12,224 bases of DNA from Xanthobacteraceae bacterium (GTDB taxonomy: Bacteria > Pseudomonadota > Alphaproteobacteria > Rhizobiales > Xanthobacteraceae): positions 1 through 12,224 of the forward strand of contig JASHVC010000736.1 in the NCBI GenBank assembly GCA_030039655.1. Direction: 5' to 3'. The translations under genes were made by a program, and so were the position numbers. The notes beneath the pieces are model-generated. The model was not told the origin of the DNA. It worked only from the letters and a program-made list of their open reading frames with translations, and ran no database searches. Below are positions 1 through 7,608 of the stretch, in pieces (the first letter of the stretch is position 1; every line of letters begins with the position of its first letter).

Positions 1-848
1 GTCAGCACCATGGCGACGGTGCGCGTGGTGCGGTGAACCAAAGCCGGCAATTCGCGCCAGCCATAGTCGCGATACACGAGCATCGTGACCAGGAAGGCCC
101 AGACACACGCGACGGCGCCGGCCTCGATCGCCGTGAATACGCCGAGCAGAATGCCGCCGAGGATGATGGCAAGCGTAATCAAGCCCCAAAGCGCCTCGAA
201 GGTGATCTTGATCGCCTGCTGCATCGGCACCGTCTGGCCGCGCGGATGGCCATCGCGGTAGCCGATCACCAGGCACAAGATGACGAGGGCGAAGCCGAGC
301 AGCAGGCCGGGCACCACACCGGCCATGAACAGGCTGATGATCGAAATGGTGCCGCCCGTCGCCAGCGAATAGATGACGGCGTTGTGGCTCGGCGGCACCA
401 GCAGCGCTTGCACCGACGCGGAGATCGTCACGTTGGTAGCGAATACGCGGGGAAAGCCGCTCTTCTCCATCTGCGGGATCATAACCGAGCCGATGGCCGA
501 GGTGTCGGCCACCGCCGAGCCAGAGATGCCGCTAAGAAATGTGGTGGCGACCACATTGACCACCGATAGCCCGCCGCGCACGCGGGTGAACCCAACCAGC
601 ACGTCGGCGAAATTCACCAGACGCCGTGCCATGCCGCCCTCGGCCATGATCGCGCCGGCGAGCACGAAGAACGGGATGGTGAGCATCGCGACTTTGCTCA
701 CCCCGTTGGAAATTTGCAGCATCACCGCTTCCAGCGGAATGCCGATCCATAGCGCGCCGGCGATTGCAGCAAGCGCGAGCGCGTAGGCGATCGGCATGCC
801 AATGAGGAAGCAGGCGAACATCGTGGCAAGGAGGACGAAAATGTCCAT
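1..848 (-). CDS. dctM: TRAP transporter large permease, DctM family (partial, C-terminus cut by window edge)
   Basis: This is the large membrane subunit of a TRAP transporter, the ion-coupled channel that receives substrate from the periplasmic DctP protein. The ATG at 848 gives MDIFVLLATMFACFLIGMP, the usual hydrophobic DctM start, with an AGGG Shine-Dalgarno-like stretch just upstream and 16 bp separating it from the dctQ stop. About 282 codons are present; the family is usually about 425 residues, so the last third lies off the left edge. Visible family signatures are the glycine/serine-rich GISGSAVADTSAIGSVMIP segment, PPSHNAVIYSLATGG, and GVFTAIEAGAVA, which matches the conserved 'T-x-x-E-A-x-A' region. 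Hydrophobic helices run throughout. It is the third gene of the leftward dctP-dctQ-dctM operon. The family is secure; the substrate is not readable. Confidence 0.93.
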   Translation of the reverse strand, partial: MDIFVLLATMFACFLIGMPIAYALALAAIAGALWIGIPLEAVMLQISNGVSKVAMLTIPFFVLAGAIMAEGGMARRLVNFADVLVGFTRVRGGLSVVNVVATTFLSGISGSAVADTSAIGSVMIPQMEKSGFPRVFATNVTISASVQALLVPPSHNAVIYSLATGGTISIISLFMAGVVPGLLLGFALVILCLVIGYRDGHPRGQTVPMQQAIKITFEALWGLITLAIILGGILLGVFTAIEAGAVACVWAFLVTMLVYRDYGWRELPALVHRTTRTVAMVL

Positions 849-864
849 CGGTGCGCCCTGCCCT

Positions 865-1374
865 TCAGTCGAAAGCGGCGCCGGCCTCGGGCACCGGTTG
901 GGCGGGCGGTCCGATCGTCAGGCGCTCAACGACGAAGAGCAGCAGGATGGCGCCGCCGAGCGGGATCGGCAGATAGGTCACGCCCACCGACAGCGAAGGA
1001 AAGTCGGCGACTGAATTCTGCCAGGTCGCCGCTACAAGCGCAGCGCCCCATCGGATCATGAACAGCGCAATCAGCGCCATCAATATCTCGACGAGGAGAG
1101 CGCACAGGCGTTGCCCGACAGGCGGCAGCAGCGCGGCAAAGAACGACATGCGCATGTGTAGGCCGACGCGGTAGCAAGCGGCCGCGCCGAAAAACGTCAG
1201 CACGATCATCAGCAGAACCGCCGTCGGCTCGGGCCAGGACGCGGCGCTATTGAGAAGATAGCGGGTGTAGACGGCCCAAGGGATGACGGCGGAGATCAGC
1301 ACCAGTGCGGTGCCGGCCACCCACACGCACAGCGCATACAGTGCGTCCATCAGGGTGCGAACGGCAGACGTCAT
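865..1374 (-). CDS. dctQ: TRAP transporter small permease, DctQ family
   Basis: The 169-residue protein has the size and four-helix pattern of DctQ, the small membrane subunit that pairs with DctM in TRAP uptake systems. Hydrophobic segments lie at roughly residues 10-35, 48-70, 85-110 and 130-150. The sequence ASWPEPTAVLLMIVLTFFGAA carries the Trp-x-Glu followed by a helix that is typical of the family's second membrane segment. The gene sits between dctP (22 bp upstream) and dctM (16 bp downstream) on the same strand, so the three are almost certainly co-transcribed. A weak ACAGG stretch precedes the ATG. The tail (PPAQPVPEAGAAFD) is a short low-complexity cytoplasmic end. DctQ proteins diverge quickly, so position in the operon supports the call as much as the sequence does. 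Confidence 0.88.
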   Translation of the reverse strand: MTSAVRTLMDALYALCVWVAGTALVLISAVIPWAVYTRYLLNSAASWPEPTAVLLMIVLTFFGAAACYRVGLHMRMSFFAALLPPVGQRLCALLVEILMALIALFMIRWGAALVAATWQNSVADFPSLSVGVTYLPIPLGGAILLLFVVERLTIGPPAQPVPEAGAAFD

Positions 1375-1396
1375 TGAATGACAAGACCTGTCGCGG

Positions 1397-2389
1397 TCAA
1401 TCGACAGCCTGGATGCGCTTTATTTGTTCGGCGAAGCGCGGACCGTATTTGTCCCAAACCGGCTTCACGGCATCCTGGAACGGTTGCTTGTCGATTTGTT
1501 CGACAATCTGGACGCCAGCCGCCCGGGCTTTCTCCATCGCCTGCTTCTCGTAAGCTATCCAAAGTTCGCGCTCTTCGGCTTGGGCCTCACGGGCAGCGAC
1601 GCGTACTCTCTCCTGATCCTCCTTGCCAAGCGTGTCCCAGGTCTTGCGCGAAAACACCAGGACTTCGGGAACGATCAGATGCTCGGTCAGCGTATAGTTT
1701 TTGGCGACCGTATAATGATTGTCGAAGACAAAACTCGGCGGGTTGTTTTCGGCGCCGTCGATGACGCCGGTTTGCAACGCAGAGAAAACCTGGTCGTAGC
1801 CCATGGCCACGCCGTTGGCGCCGAGCGCATTGGCCATATCCACGAACATCGGATTGCCGATGACGCGAATTTTGAGACCTTTCAGATCGGCGATACTTTT
1901 GATGGGGTGCTTGGTGTCGTAGAAACTCCGGGCGCCAGCATCCATCCAACACAAGCCAATCAATCCCGCTTTTTCGTTGGCGGTGATCTTGCCGAGCAGT
2001 TCCTGCCCGATCGGTCCGTCGATCACCTTCTGCATGTGTGCGGTATTGCGGAACAAGAACGGTAGGTTGAACACGTTCAGATCGTCGACCACCGGCCCGA
2101 TGGTGCCAACGCTGACGCGGGCGAGCTGAATCGCGCCGACTTGCGCTTGCTCAATCGCCTCCTTCTCGCCGCCGAGCTGCATCGAGGCGTACATCTGCAC
2201 GCCGAGCCGCCCGTTGGTCGCCTGTTCGAGCTTCTTGCCAAGATTTTCGACGGCAACAACGGTCGGATAACCCGGAGGATGAACGTCCGACGCTTTCAGC
2301 TGTGTTTTCGCCTGCGCCAATGCGGTGCGGCCCATGGCGAAGGTGCCGAGTGCCAATCCGGCGCCACGAAGCATTTCTCGTCGGTGCAT
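1397..2389 (-). CDS. dctP: TRAP transporter periplasmic substrate-binding protein, DctP family
   Basis: DctP proteins bind an organic acid in the periplasm and deliver it to DctQM. I choose the ATG at 2389 (330 residues) because a strong GGGAGGAGG ribosome site lies just before it and the protein then begins with an export signal, MHRREMLRGAGLALGTFAMG, cleaved probably after RTALA. The paired arginines before a hydrophobic run resemble a Tat signal. The family core follows: residues 151-154 (GAR), DLKGLKIRVIGNP at 168-180 with Arg175 in the place of the carboxylate-clamping arginine, and DGAENNPPSF at 211-220. Those features suggest a carboxylate ligand such as a sugar acid or other hydroxy acid, but the exact substrate cannot be read. 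A 28-codon upstream extension exists but would run across the palindromic operator, so I reject it. First gene of the leftward operon. Confidence 0.93.
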   Translation of the reverse strand: MHRREMLRGAGLALGTFAMGRTALAQAKTQLKASDVHPPGYPTVVAVENLGKKLEQATNGRLGVQMYASMQLGGEKEAIEQAQVGAIQLARVSVGTIGPVVDDLNVFNLPFLFRNTAHMQKVIDGPIGQELLGKITANEKAGLIGLCWMDAGARSFYDTKHPIKSIADLKGLKIRVIGNPMFVDMANALGANGVAMGYDQVFSALQTGVIDGAENNPPSFVFDNHYTVAKNYTLTEHLIVPEVLVFSRKTWDTLGKEDQERVRVAAREAQAEERELWIAYEKQAMEKARAAGVQIVEQIDKQPFQDAVKPVWDKYGPRFAEQIKRIQAVD

Positions 2390-2419
2390 CGCCTCCTCCC
2401 TTGCTGATCGCGCTGCTCG

Positions 2420-2448
2420 TTGACCGGGTCGCGCCGCTCGACTATTGG
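2420..2448 (+). promoter_or_regulatory. candidate promoter of the GntR/FadR regulator gene
   Basis: TTGACC at 2420-2425 and TATTGG at 2443-2448 are separated by 17 bp, which is the expected sigma-70-type spacing. The -35 matches consensus in five of six positions and the -10 in three. Transcription would start near 2455, inside the palindrome, giving a leader of only about 20 nt before the ATG at 2474. A repressor bound to the palindrome would cover the -10 and the start site. Seen: the boxes and spacing. Inferred: that they function. Confidence 0.4.
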
Positions 2449-2473
2449 TCAGGTCATATGATGACCTGACCAA
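2445..2473. promoter_or_regulatory. 29-bp perfect palindrome, likely operator of the adjacent FadR-type regulator
   Basis: The arm TTGGTCAGGTCAT (2445-2457) is followed by a 3-bp centre and then by its exact reverse complement ATGACCTGACCAA (2461-2473). Each arm itself carries the pentamer GGTCA twice in tandem, so four GGTCA/TGACC half-sites are present. The TTGGT...ACCAA ends resemble half-sites known for FadR/PdhR-type GntR regulators. It lies in the divergent gap between dctP and the regulator gene and abuts the regulator ATG, so one bound protein could control both directions. The symmetry is directly visible; binding by the neighbouring regulator is inferred. Confidence 0.8.
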
Positions 2474-2492
2474 ATGGCCCTCGTCTTGTCAA
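2464..2492 (-). promoter_or_regulatory. possible promoter of the dctPQM operon
   Basis: On the minus strand a perfect TTGACA lies at 2492-2487, inside the first codons of the regulator gene. Seventeen bases further on, at 2469-2464, the hexamer is TCAGGT, a poor -10. The -35 is good and the operator would cover the -10 and start site, which fits repression, but the weak -10 keeps confidence low. Another start site within the 55 bp between the palindrome and the dctP ATG is possible. Confidence 0.25.
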
Positions 2493-3232
2493 GCGTTACC
2501 CCTGCACCCTTTCGTCCACTCGGTCCGCCGAAAAACCGCACCGGCGAGGTTGTTGAACGGCTGGCCGAGGAAATCGCCAGTGGTCGCCTCCTGCCTGGCT
2601 CCCGACTGCCGACAGAACAGCAATTGACGGCATCACTGGGCGTGAGTCGGACAGTGGTGCGCGAGGCGGTCGCGGTGCTGCGGGCCGAGGGCCTCGTGGA
2701 GACACGTCAGGGCGTCGGCGCGTTCGTGATGGGTGATGTACAGCGCCGCCCCTTTCGCATCGATCCCGACGGATTGCGCTCGATCGCCGAGGTGGTGCAG
2801 GTCATGGAGCTGCGCACCGGCGTTGAGGTTGAAGCCGCCGGGATTGCGGCTGAACGGGTGAATGTCCAGACGCGCGGCCGCGTCGCCAAGGCCCTTAAGG
2901 CGATTGAGACGGCTATTGCCCGCGGTGAGGCGGCGATTGATGAGGATTTTGCCTTCCATCAGGCGATCGCGCAGGCAACCGGCAATCCGCATTTTTCCCG
3001 CTTTCTCGAATTTTTGGGTCGCCTGCTGATTCCGCGGCAAAGCGTACGGGTCGGCCTAAGGCAGGGGCAGGACCTGCGCAGCTATCTGCAGCGCATCCAG
3101 AAGGAGCACGGCGACATCGCGAAGGCCATCGCGGCGGGGGACGTTACCGGAGCGCGGCGCGCCATGCGCCGGCATTTGCAGGGCAGCCGCCAGCGCTATC
3201 AGCGACTGACTGCGAAGCTGAAGCAGATGTGA
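2474..3232 (+). CDS. GntR-family transcriptional regulator, FadR subfamily (FCD domain)
   Basis: A 252-residue ligand-responsive repressor or activator. Residues 20-88 form the winged helix-turn-helix of GntR proteins: GEVVERLAEEIASGRLLPGSRLPTE, then QQLTASLGVSRTVVREAVAVL as the recognition region and a wing at GLVETRQGVGAFV. Residues about 100-240 form an all-helical FCD ligand domain; Asp158 and His162 (DEDFAFH), His212 (KEHGDI) and His234 (RRHL) match the metal-binding set of the family, so it is probably a metal-dependent carboxylate sensor. The gene is divergent from dctPQM and starts directly after the 29-bp palindrome, which argues that it controls that transporter and itself. The ATG at 2474 has no recognisable Shine-Dalgarno because the palindrome occupies that place; no better start lies nearby. 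The inducer is unknown. Confidence 0.93.
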   Translation: MALVLSSVTPAPFRPLGPPKNRTGEVVERLAEEIASGRLLPGSRLPTEQQLTASLGVSRTVVREAVAVLRAEGLVETRQGVGAFVMGDVQRRPFRIDPDGLRSIAEVVQVMELRTGVEVEAAGIAAERVNVQTRGRVAKALKAIETAIARGEAAIDEDFAFHQAIAQATGNPHFSRFLEFLGRLLIPRQSVRVGLRQGQDLRSYLQRIQKEHGDIAKAIAAGDVTGARRAMRRHLQGSRQRYQRLTAKLKQM

Positions 3233-3265
3233 AGCACGGCTTTGTGGCGCTGGGGCTAGACGAAA

Positions 3266-3281
3266 GCGGTTCGGGAGCCGC
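3266..3281. terminator. possible shared terminator hairpin between convergent genes
   Basis: GCGGTT and AGCCGC can pair (six pairs, one of them G-U) around a CGGG loop, in the 51-bp gap between the convergent stop codons of the regulator gene and the DUF502 gene. On the plus strand it is followed by GCTTATTT, a weak T-rich tail. Position is apt, but the stem is short and the tail is imperfect. Confidence 0.35.
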
Positions 3282-3283
3282 GC

Positions 3284-4045
3284 TTATTTCGCCGCGCTGG
3301 AGGCGACCGGCGATACCGGAGGAGCGGAGTTTGCCACCTGCCGGGCGCGCGCGGTTTCTGCCAGAGCCGCGAGTTTGTTCTGGTGGTGGCCGCCGGGCTG
3401 AACCATGCCGGCAGACATGATGAGCTGCATCGCCTGCTCGACCGTAATATCGAGTTCGATCACGTCGCTGCGCGGCACAAAAAAGAAGAAGCCCGTGGTT
3501 GGATTGGGCGTGCACGGCATGAAAGCAGCCACGTGCTCGGCCGCGGGCAGCCGCGCCGCGATATCCTCGCTCGGCGTTTGCGTCAAAAAGACCAGCGACC
3601 ACATGCCCGGCGACGGAAATTCAACCAGACCCACGCGCCGGAAGCTCGACCCAGAACTGGAGAACAGCGTCTGAAAGATCTGTTTGCTGGTACGGTAGAT
3701 AGGCCGCACGATCGGCATGCGGTTCAAGATGCTATCGCCGAGATCGACGAGCTTGCCGCCTATAAAATTTGCAGTCAGGAAGCCGAGCAGCGTCAATGCC
3801 ACAAAGGCAATGATGAGGCCGAAGCCTGGAATATTGAGCGGTAGATGAGTCTCCGGGCGGTACGCTTCAGGAATAAGCGGCCGCACCAGTCCATCCACCC
3901 AGGTGACAAACCACCAGATAAGCCAAAGCGTGACGGCCACCGGACCGGCAACGATCAGACCTGTCAAAAAATAATTGCGAATGCGGCCGGCGACGCCAGG
4001 CCGTACTGGCTGCTCTTCGTTGAAGTGGTCGGCCGCGTCGGTCAT
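3284..4045 (-). CDS. DUF502 family membrane protein
   Basis: A 253-residue protein of the conserved DUF502 family (COG2928), whose function is not established. After a short cytoplasmic head, a first membrane segment lies at about residues 24-47 (FLTGLIVAGPVAVTLWLIWW) and a second at about 74-97 (PGFGLIIAFVALTLLGFL). Family hallmarks follow: NRMPIVRPIYRTSKQIFQTL, the FRRVGLVEFPSPGMWSLVFLT strand region, and MPCTPNPTTGFFFFVPRSDV. The C-terminal 40 residues are alanine- and proline-rich and probably disordered. The gene follows glmS by 41 bp on the same strand and is probably its operon partner. No strong ribosome site precedes the ATG. In several related bacteria I recall recG next to this gene; here the next gene is instead the convergent regulator of the TRAP locus. 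Confidence 0.88.
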   Translation of the reverse strand: MTDAADHFNEEQPVRPGVAGRIRNYFLTGLIVAGPVAVTLWLIWWFVTWVDGLVRPLIPEAYRPETHLPLNIPGFGLIIAFVALTLLGFLTANFIGGKLVDLGDSILNRMPIVRPIYRTSKQIFQTLFSSSGSSFRRVGLVEFPSPGMWSLVFLTQTPSEDIAARLPAAEHVAAFMPCTPNPTTGFFFFVPRSDVIELDITVEQAMQLIMSAGMVQPGGHHQNKLAALAETARARQVANSAPPVSPVASSAAK

Positions 4046-4086
4046 TGGAGTGGATTACCACACTCTATACCGCGTCGCTTCGACTT

Positions 4087-5913
4087 TTATTCCACCGTCA
4101 CCGACTTGGCGAGATTACGTGGTTGGTCGACGTCCGTGCCCATAATAACGGCAGTGTGGTAGGCGATAAGCTGCACGGGGACGGCATAGACCAGCGGCGC
4201 AACCGATTCGGGCACCGTAGGCAGCTTCAGGGTAAGCGGCGCCTTGCTTCCCGCGGCCGCGGCGCCCTTTTCGTCAGTCACCAGGATCAGGCGCCCGCCG
4301 CGCGCGGCCACCTCTTCCATGTTGGAAAACGTCTTTTCAAACACTCCGTCGTGCGGCGCGATGACGATTACGGGCATCTTCTCGTCGATCAGCGCGATCG
4401 GCCCATGTTTGAGCTCACCCGCCGCATAGCCTTCGGCGTGGATGTAGGAGATTTCCTTCAGCTTCAGCGCGCCTTCGAGCGCAAGCGGGAAGCTGGTGCC
4501 ACGGCCCAGATAGAGCACGTCGCGGCATTTCGCGAGGGTCCGGGCCAATTCCTCGATCTTTGGCTCAAGCGCCAGCGCCTCGCTCATGTGACGCGGCACC
4601 TCGATCAGCGCGTGGATTAGTTTCTTCTCGTCTTCGCGTTTCAGTACGCCGCGGGCGCGGCCGGCCGCAATGGCCAGCGAGGCCAACGCTGCCAACTGAC
4701 AGGTGAATGCCTTCGTCGAGGCGACGCCGATCTCGGGCCCCGCCAGAGTCGGCATGACGACGTCGCTTTCGCGCGCGATCGTGGAGGTCGGGACGTTGAC
4801 GACAGACAGAACGTGCTGCTCGTGCTCGCGCGCGTAGCGCAGCGAGGCTAGCGTGTCGGCGGTCTCGCCCGATTGCGAAACAAAAATGGCGAGGTTGCCG
4901 GCGGCGAGCGGCGCCATCCGGTAACGAAATTCCGAAGCGATATCGACCTCAACCGGCAACTGGGCGAAGCGCTCGAACCAGTATTTCGCAACCATGCCAG
5001 CGTAATAAGCGGTGCCGCAGGCCGATATGGAGATACGATTGAGCTCGCGAAAGTCGAACGGCAGCTCCATCGGCAGCGCCACACGCTCGGCCGCCATGTC
5101 GATGTAATTTGCCAGGGTGTGGCCGACGACTTCGGGCTGCTCGTAAATCTCCTTCGCCATGAAGTGGCGGTGGTTGCCCTTGTCGATGAGCATCACGGAC
5201 GCGCGCGATTCAATCACCTCGCGCTTTACGACGGCGCCCTTGGCGTTGTGAATCTCTGCGCTGTCGCGCGTGATGACGACCCAATCGCCGTCTTCCAGGT
5301 AGCTCACAGTATTGGTGAACGGCGCCAGCGCAATCGCGTCGGACCCGATGTACATGGCACCCTGGCCGAAGCCGACCGCCAGCGGCGAACCTTTGCGTGC
5401 CCCGATCAGCAGATCGTCCTCGCCGGCAAACAAGAAGGCGAGCGCGAATGCGCCGCGCAACCGCGGCAACGCTCGCTTGACAGCGTCGACCGGCGAAGCG
5501 CCCTGTTTCATTTCTTCGGTGACGAGATGGGCAATGACTTCGGTGTCGGTCTCTGTCGCGAATTTTGCGCCCTTGGCTTCCAGTTCGCGCCGCAGCTCGG
5601 CGAAATTCTCGATGATGCCGTTGTGGACGACCGCAAGCTTTTCGGTCGCGTGCGGGTGCGCGTTGTTCTCGGTTGGGCGGCCGTGGGTCGCCCAGCGGGT
5701 ATGGCCGATGCCGATGTTGCCGGAAAGCGGCTCGCGCGCAAGGCGCACTTCGAGGTTTTTCAGCTTGCCTTCGGCGCGTCGCCGCGTGAGCACACCGTGT
5801 TCGAGCGTCGCTACGCCCGCTGAATCGTAGCCGCGATATTCGAGGCGCTTGAGCGCATCGATCAGCTGCGGCGCCGCTGGTTCACCCCCGATAATTCCGA
5901 TAATGCCGCACAT
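4087..5913 (-). CDS. glmS: glutamine--fructose-6-phosphate aminotransferase (isomerizing)
   Basis: GlmS converts fructose-6-phosphate and glutamine into glucosamine-6-phosphate and glutamate in the cytoplasm, the entry step to UDP-GlcNAc for peptidoglycan and lipid A. I start at the ATG at 5913 (608 residues) because it places Cys2, the catalytic N-terminal nucleophile once Met is removed, in MCGIIGIIGG; the frame is open eight codons further but that would bury the cysteine. Glutaminase motifs seen are EYRGYDSAG (25-33), HTRWATHG with Arg73, HNGIIENF (98-105) and TDTEVIAHL (122-130). Two SIS sugar-isomerase domains follow, with SACGTAYYAG, SQSGETADTL, ASTKAFTCQL and the EGYAAGELKHGPIALI lysine region. 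It ends NLAKSVTVE, the standard C-terminus. It follows glmU by 139 bp and precedes the DUF502 gene by 41 bp. GGTGGAG lies 11 nt before the start. Confidence 0.97.
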   Translation of the reverse strand: MCGIIGIIGGEPAAPQLIDALKRLEYRGYDSAGVATLEHGVLTRRRAEGKLKNLEVRLAREPLSGNIGIGHTRWATHGRPTENNAHPHATEKLAVVHNGIIENFAELRRELEAKGAKFATETDTEVIAHLVTEEMKQGASPVDAVKRALPRLRGAFALAFLFAGEDDLLIGARKGSPLAVGFGQGAMYIGSDAIALAPFTNTVSYLEDGDWVVITRDSAEIHNAKGAVVKREVIESRASVMLIDKGNHRHFMAKEIYEQPEVVGHTLANYIDMAAERVALPMELPFDFRELNRISISACGTAYYAGMVAKYWFERFAQLPVEVDIASEFRYRMAPLAAGNLAIFVSQSGETADTLASLRYAREHEQHVLSVVNVPTSTIARESDVVMPTLAGPEIGVASTKAFTCQLAALASLAIAAGRARGVLKREDEKKLIHALIEVPRHMSEALALEPKIEELARTLAKCRDVLYLGRGTSFPLALEGALKLKEISYIHAEGYAAGELKHGPIALIDEKMPVIVIAPHDGVFEKTFSNMEEVAARGGRLILVTDEKGAAAAGSKAPLTLKLPTVPESVAPLVYAVPVQLIAYHTAVIMGTDVDQPRNLAKSVTVE

Positions 5914-6052
5914 CCGTTTGGATGCTCCACCCAACAAGCCGTCGCCCGCTAACCTAATCGTTAATCGTTAAAGGCCCGCAATAAAATCAAATAAAGTTGC
6001 GCTTCGTGACACATCGATCGGTAAGCATCATCTGGCGCAGGCGGTGGGGCAC
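5914..6052 (-). promoter_or_regulatory. glmU-glmS intergenic leader with a tandem 7-bp repeat
   Basis: The 139-bp gap is more A+T-rich than its surroundings at about 5951-5998 and holds the direct repeat TAATCGT TAATCGT at 5955-5968, continued by TAA. On the minus strand the sequence reads TTGATT then TTAACGATTAACGATTAGG, so a glmS promoter here is possible, but no well-spaced pair of boxes stands out. I see no glmS ribozyme, which is a Gram-positive feature, and no strong terminator hairpin for glmU, so read-through from glmU is likely. Confidence 0.3.
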
Positions 6053-7417
6053 CTAATCGTGCGAATGCACTTTTCTCTTGCCCATGGATTTAAGAGCCCG
6101 CAAGCGTGTCGCCCAACCTTCCTTAACCACCTGCCGCCCGCGCGCGAGCGCCAGTGAATCCGGCGGCACGTTGCCGGTAATGACCGACCCCGAACCCACG
6201 TAAGCTCCGTCGCCGATATCGACCGGCGCCACCAGCGCCGAGTTCGAACCGATAAAGGCGTTCTTCCCTATTGTAGTGCGATGCTTGGCGGCCCCGTCGT
6301 AGTTACAGGTGATGGTGCCGGCACCGATATTGGCTTCGGCGCCGACGAAGGAGTCGCCGATGTAGCTCAGGTGGTTGGCCTTGGCGCCGGCCTCGATCGT
6401 CGCCTCTTTGACCTCGACGAAATTGCCGATGCGCGAGCCTTCGCCGAGCTTAGTGCCCGGCCGCAGCCGCGCGAAAGGACCGACCGAAACGCCCTTGCCG
6501 ACGTCCGCGCCGGCGAGATGCGAAAACGAATGGATGACTGCGCCATCCGCGACGCTGACCTTCTCGCCGAAGACGACGTAGGGCTCCACCACGACATCTT
6601 TGCCGAATTTCGTGTCGGCGGAGAGAAACACGGTTTCGGGCGCGACCAACGTGACGCCGGCGTCGAGCGCGGCCCGGCGTAAGCGCTGCTGCGCGGCCGC
6701 TTCAGCTTCGGCGAGTTCTTTCTTGGTGTTGATACCACGCACATCGTCCTCCTCGACTTCGACCGCGACGGCGGAAAGCTTCATGCCGCGTGCAATTTCG
6801 ACCGCTTCAGTCAAATAATACTCGCCTTTGCGATTGTGATTGCCGATCGCCTCCAGGATGGTCAGCGCACTCTTTCCGGCAAGCGCCATCATCCCACCGT
6901 TGCAGAGATTGATCGCCCGTTCAGCTTCGCTCGCTTCGGCCTCTTCACGAATGGCAATGAGCTGCTCGCTCGCGGTGATCAGCCGTCCGTAGCCGGTGGG
7001 GTCCGAAGGACGAAACGCCAGAACCGCCACGGCCGCGCCATCGGCGAGCGGGGCGCGCAGCCGCTTGAGCGTTTCCGGCCGGATCAGCGGCGTGTCGCCA
7101 TAAACAACAATAATGTCTTCGGGGTGCTGGGCGATGGCGGGTTTGGCGGCAAGAACCGCGTGCGCAGTTCCCTTGCGCTCGTGTTGCACGAAAGACGAGA
7201 CGCCTGGCAAAACGCGCTCAGCCTCGGCTGCAACGGCATCCTGTTCCGGACCGACGACCACTGCCACGGAAGAGGTTTTTGCCCTGGCGACGGCTGTCAG
7301 GACGTGGGCTAGCAGCGAGCGCCCGGCAACCGTATGCAGCACCTTGGGCCGCGCCGAGCGCATACGAGTGCCCTCCCCGGCCGCAAGCACGATCGCAAGG
7401 CAGCTACGAGCCTCCAT
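6053..7417 (-). CDS. glmU: bifunctional UDP-N-acetylglucosamine pyrophosphorylase / glucosamine-1-phosphate N-acetyltransferase
   Basis: GlmU acetylates glucosamine-1-phosphate and couples it to UTP, giving UDP-GlcNAc. The ATG at 7417 gives 454 residues, the normal family length, and has GGAGG ten bases upstream; fifteen further in-frame codons precede it without support. The N-terminal uridylyltransferase shows [18 protein letters not shown] (11-28), [11 protein letters not shown] (78-88), VYGDTPLI (105-112) and [13 protein letters not shown] (197-209). From about residue 255 the left-handed beta-helix begins, with its hexapeptide repeats, then [20 protein letters not shown], where His349 is in the place of the acetyltransfer base, [13 protein letters not shown] (363-375) and [20 protein letters not shown]. 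The gene heads the leftward glmU-glmS-DUF502 set and is divergent from the coiled-coil gene. GlmM, needed between GlmS and GlmU, is not in the window. Confidence 0.97.
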   Translation of the reverse strand: MEARSCLAIVLAAGEGTRMRSARPKVLHTVAGRSLLAHVLTAVARAKTSSVAVVVGPEQDAVAAEAERVLPGVSSFVQHERKGTAHAVLAAKPAIAQHPEDIIVVYGDTPLIRPETLKRLRAPLADGAAVAVLAFRPSDPTGYGRLITASEQLIAIREEAEASEAERAINLCNGGMMALAGKSALTILEAIGNHNRKGEYYLTEAVEIARGMKLSAVAVEVEEDDVRGINTKKELAEAEAAAQQRLRRAALDAGVTLVAPETVFLSADTKFGKDVVVEPYVVFGEKVSVADGAVIHSFSHLAGADVGKGVSVGPFARLRPGTKLGEGSRIGNFVEVKEATIEAGAKANHLSYIGDSFVGAEANIGAGTITCNYDGAAKHRTTIGKNAFIGSNSALVAPVDIGDGAYVGSGSVITGNVPPDSLALARGRQVVKEGWATRLRALKSMGKRKVHSHD

Positions 7418-7608
7418 GGAACAAAGACCTCCGCGAGCCCTCATATCCGAGGCCACAGTCAATCGAAAGCCGCGCCGCCCGATTCACCGGCGGTGCAAAA
7501 CGGTGGATGACGGGGGCATCCGCTTGGGGAAGCGTCCGCAAACGCCGAAAACTGCTATCTTTTTACCACCGATTCCTTGCCGAAAATCTTCGCCTTGGGA
7601 GCTTGTGG
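7418..7608. promoter_or_regulatory. divergent intergenic region between glmU and the coiled-coil gene
   Basis: This 191-bp gap must hold start signals for both directions. I see no convincing sigma-70 pair on either strand. A small perfect inverted repeat, CGCTT GGGG AAGCG, stands near 7528-7541. The plus-strand frame of the downstream gene is open across the whole gap and into antisense glmU, but nothing there looks like protein. Confidence 0.35.

Noticed and set aside
33..569. Open frame of 178 codons on the plus strand opposite dctM
   Set aside because: Antisense to a clear DctM; composition (repeated RR, HR, DD and GQ) is that of a shadow frame, with no domain.
2390..2473. 28-codon N-terminal extension of dctP
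   Set aside because: It would cover the palindromic operator and place extra residues before a clean signal peptide that has its own strong ribosome site.
4873..5823. Long open frame of 316 codons on the plus strand opposite glmS
   Set aside because: It lies wholly inside an unmistakable glmS on the other strand; its arginine/histidine/aspartate-rich translation is the usual shadow of a high-GC gene.
5914..6052. glmS ribozyme or GlmZ-type control region upstream of glmS
   Set aside because: The glmS ribozyme is a Gram-positive element, and no matching fold or sRNA target site is apparent in this short spacer.
7279..7608. N-terminal extension of the coiled-coil gene back into antisense glmU
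   Set aside because: The added 110 residues are proline/arginine-rich noise overlapping glmU; the supported start is the GTG at 7609 with a ribosome site.
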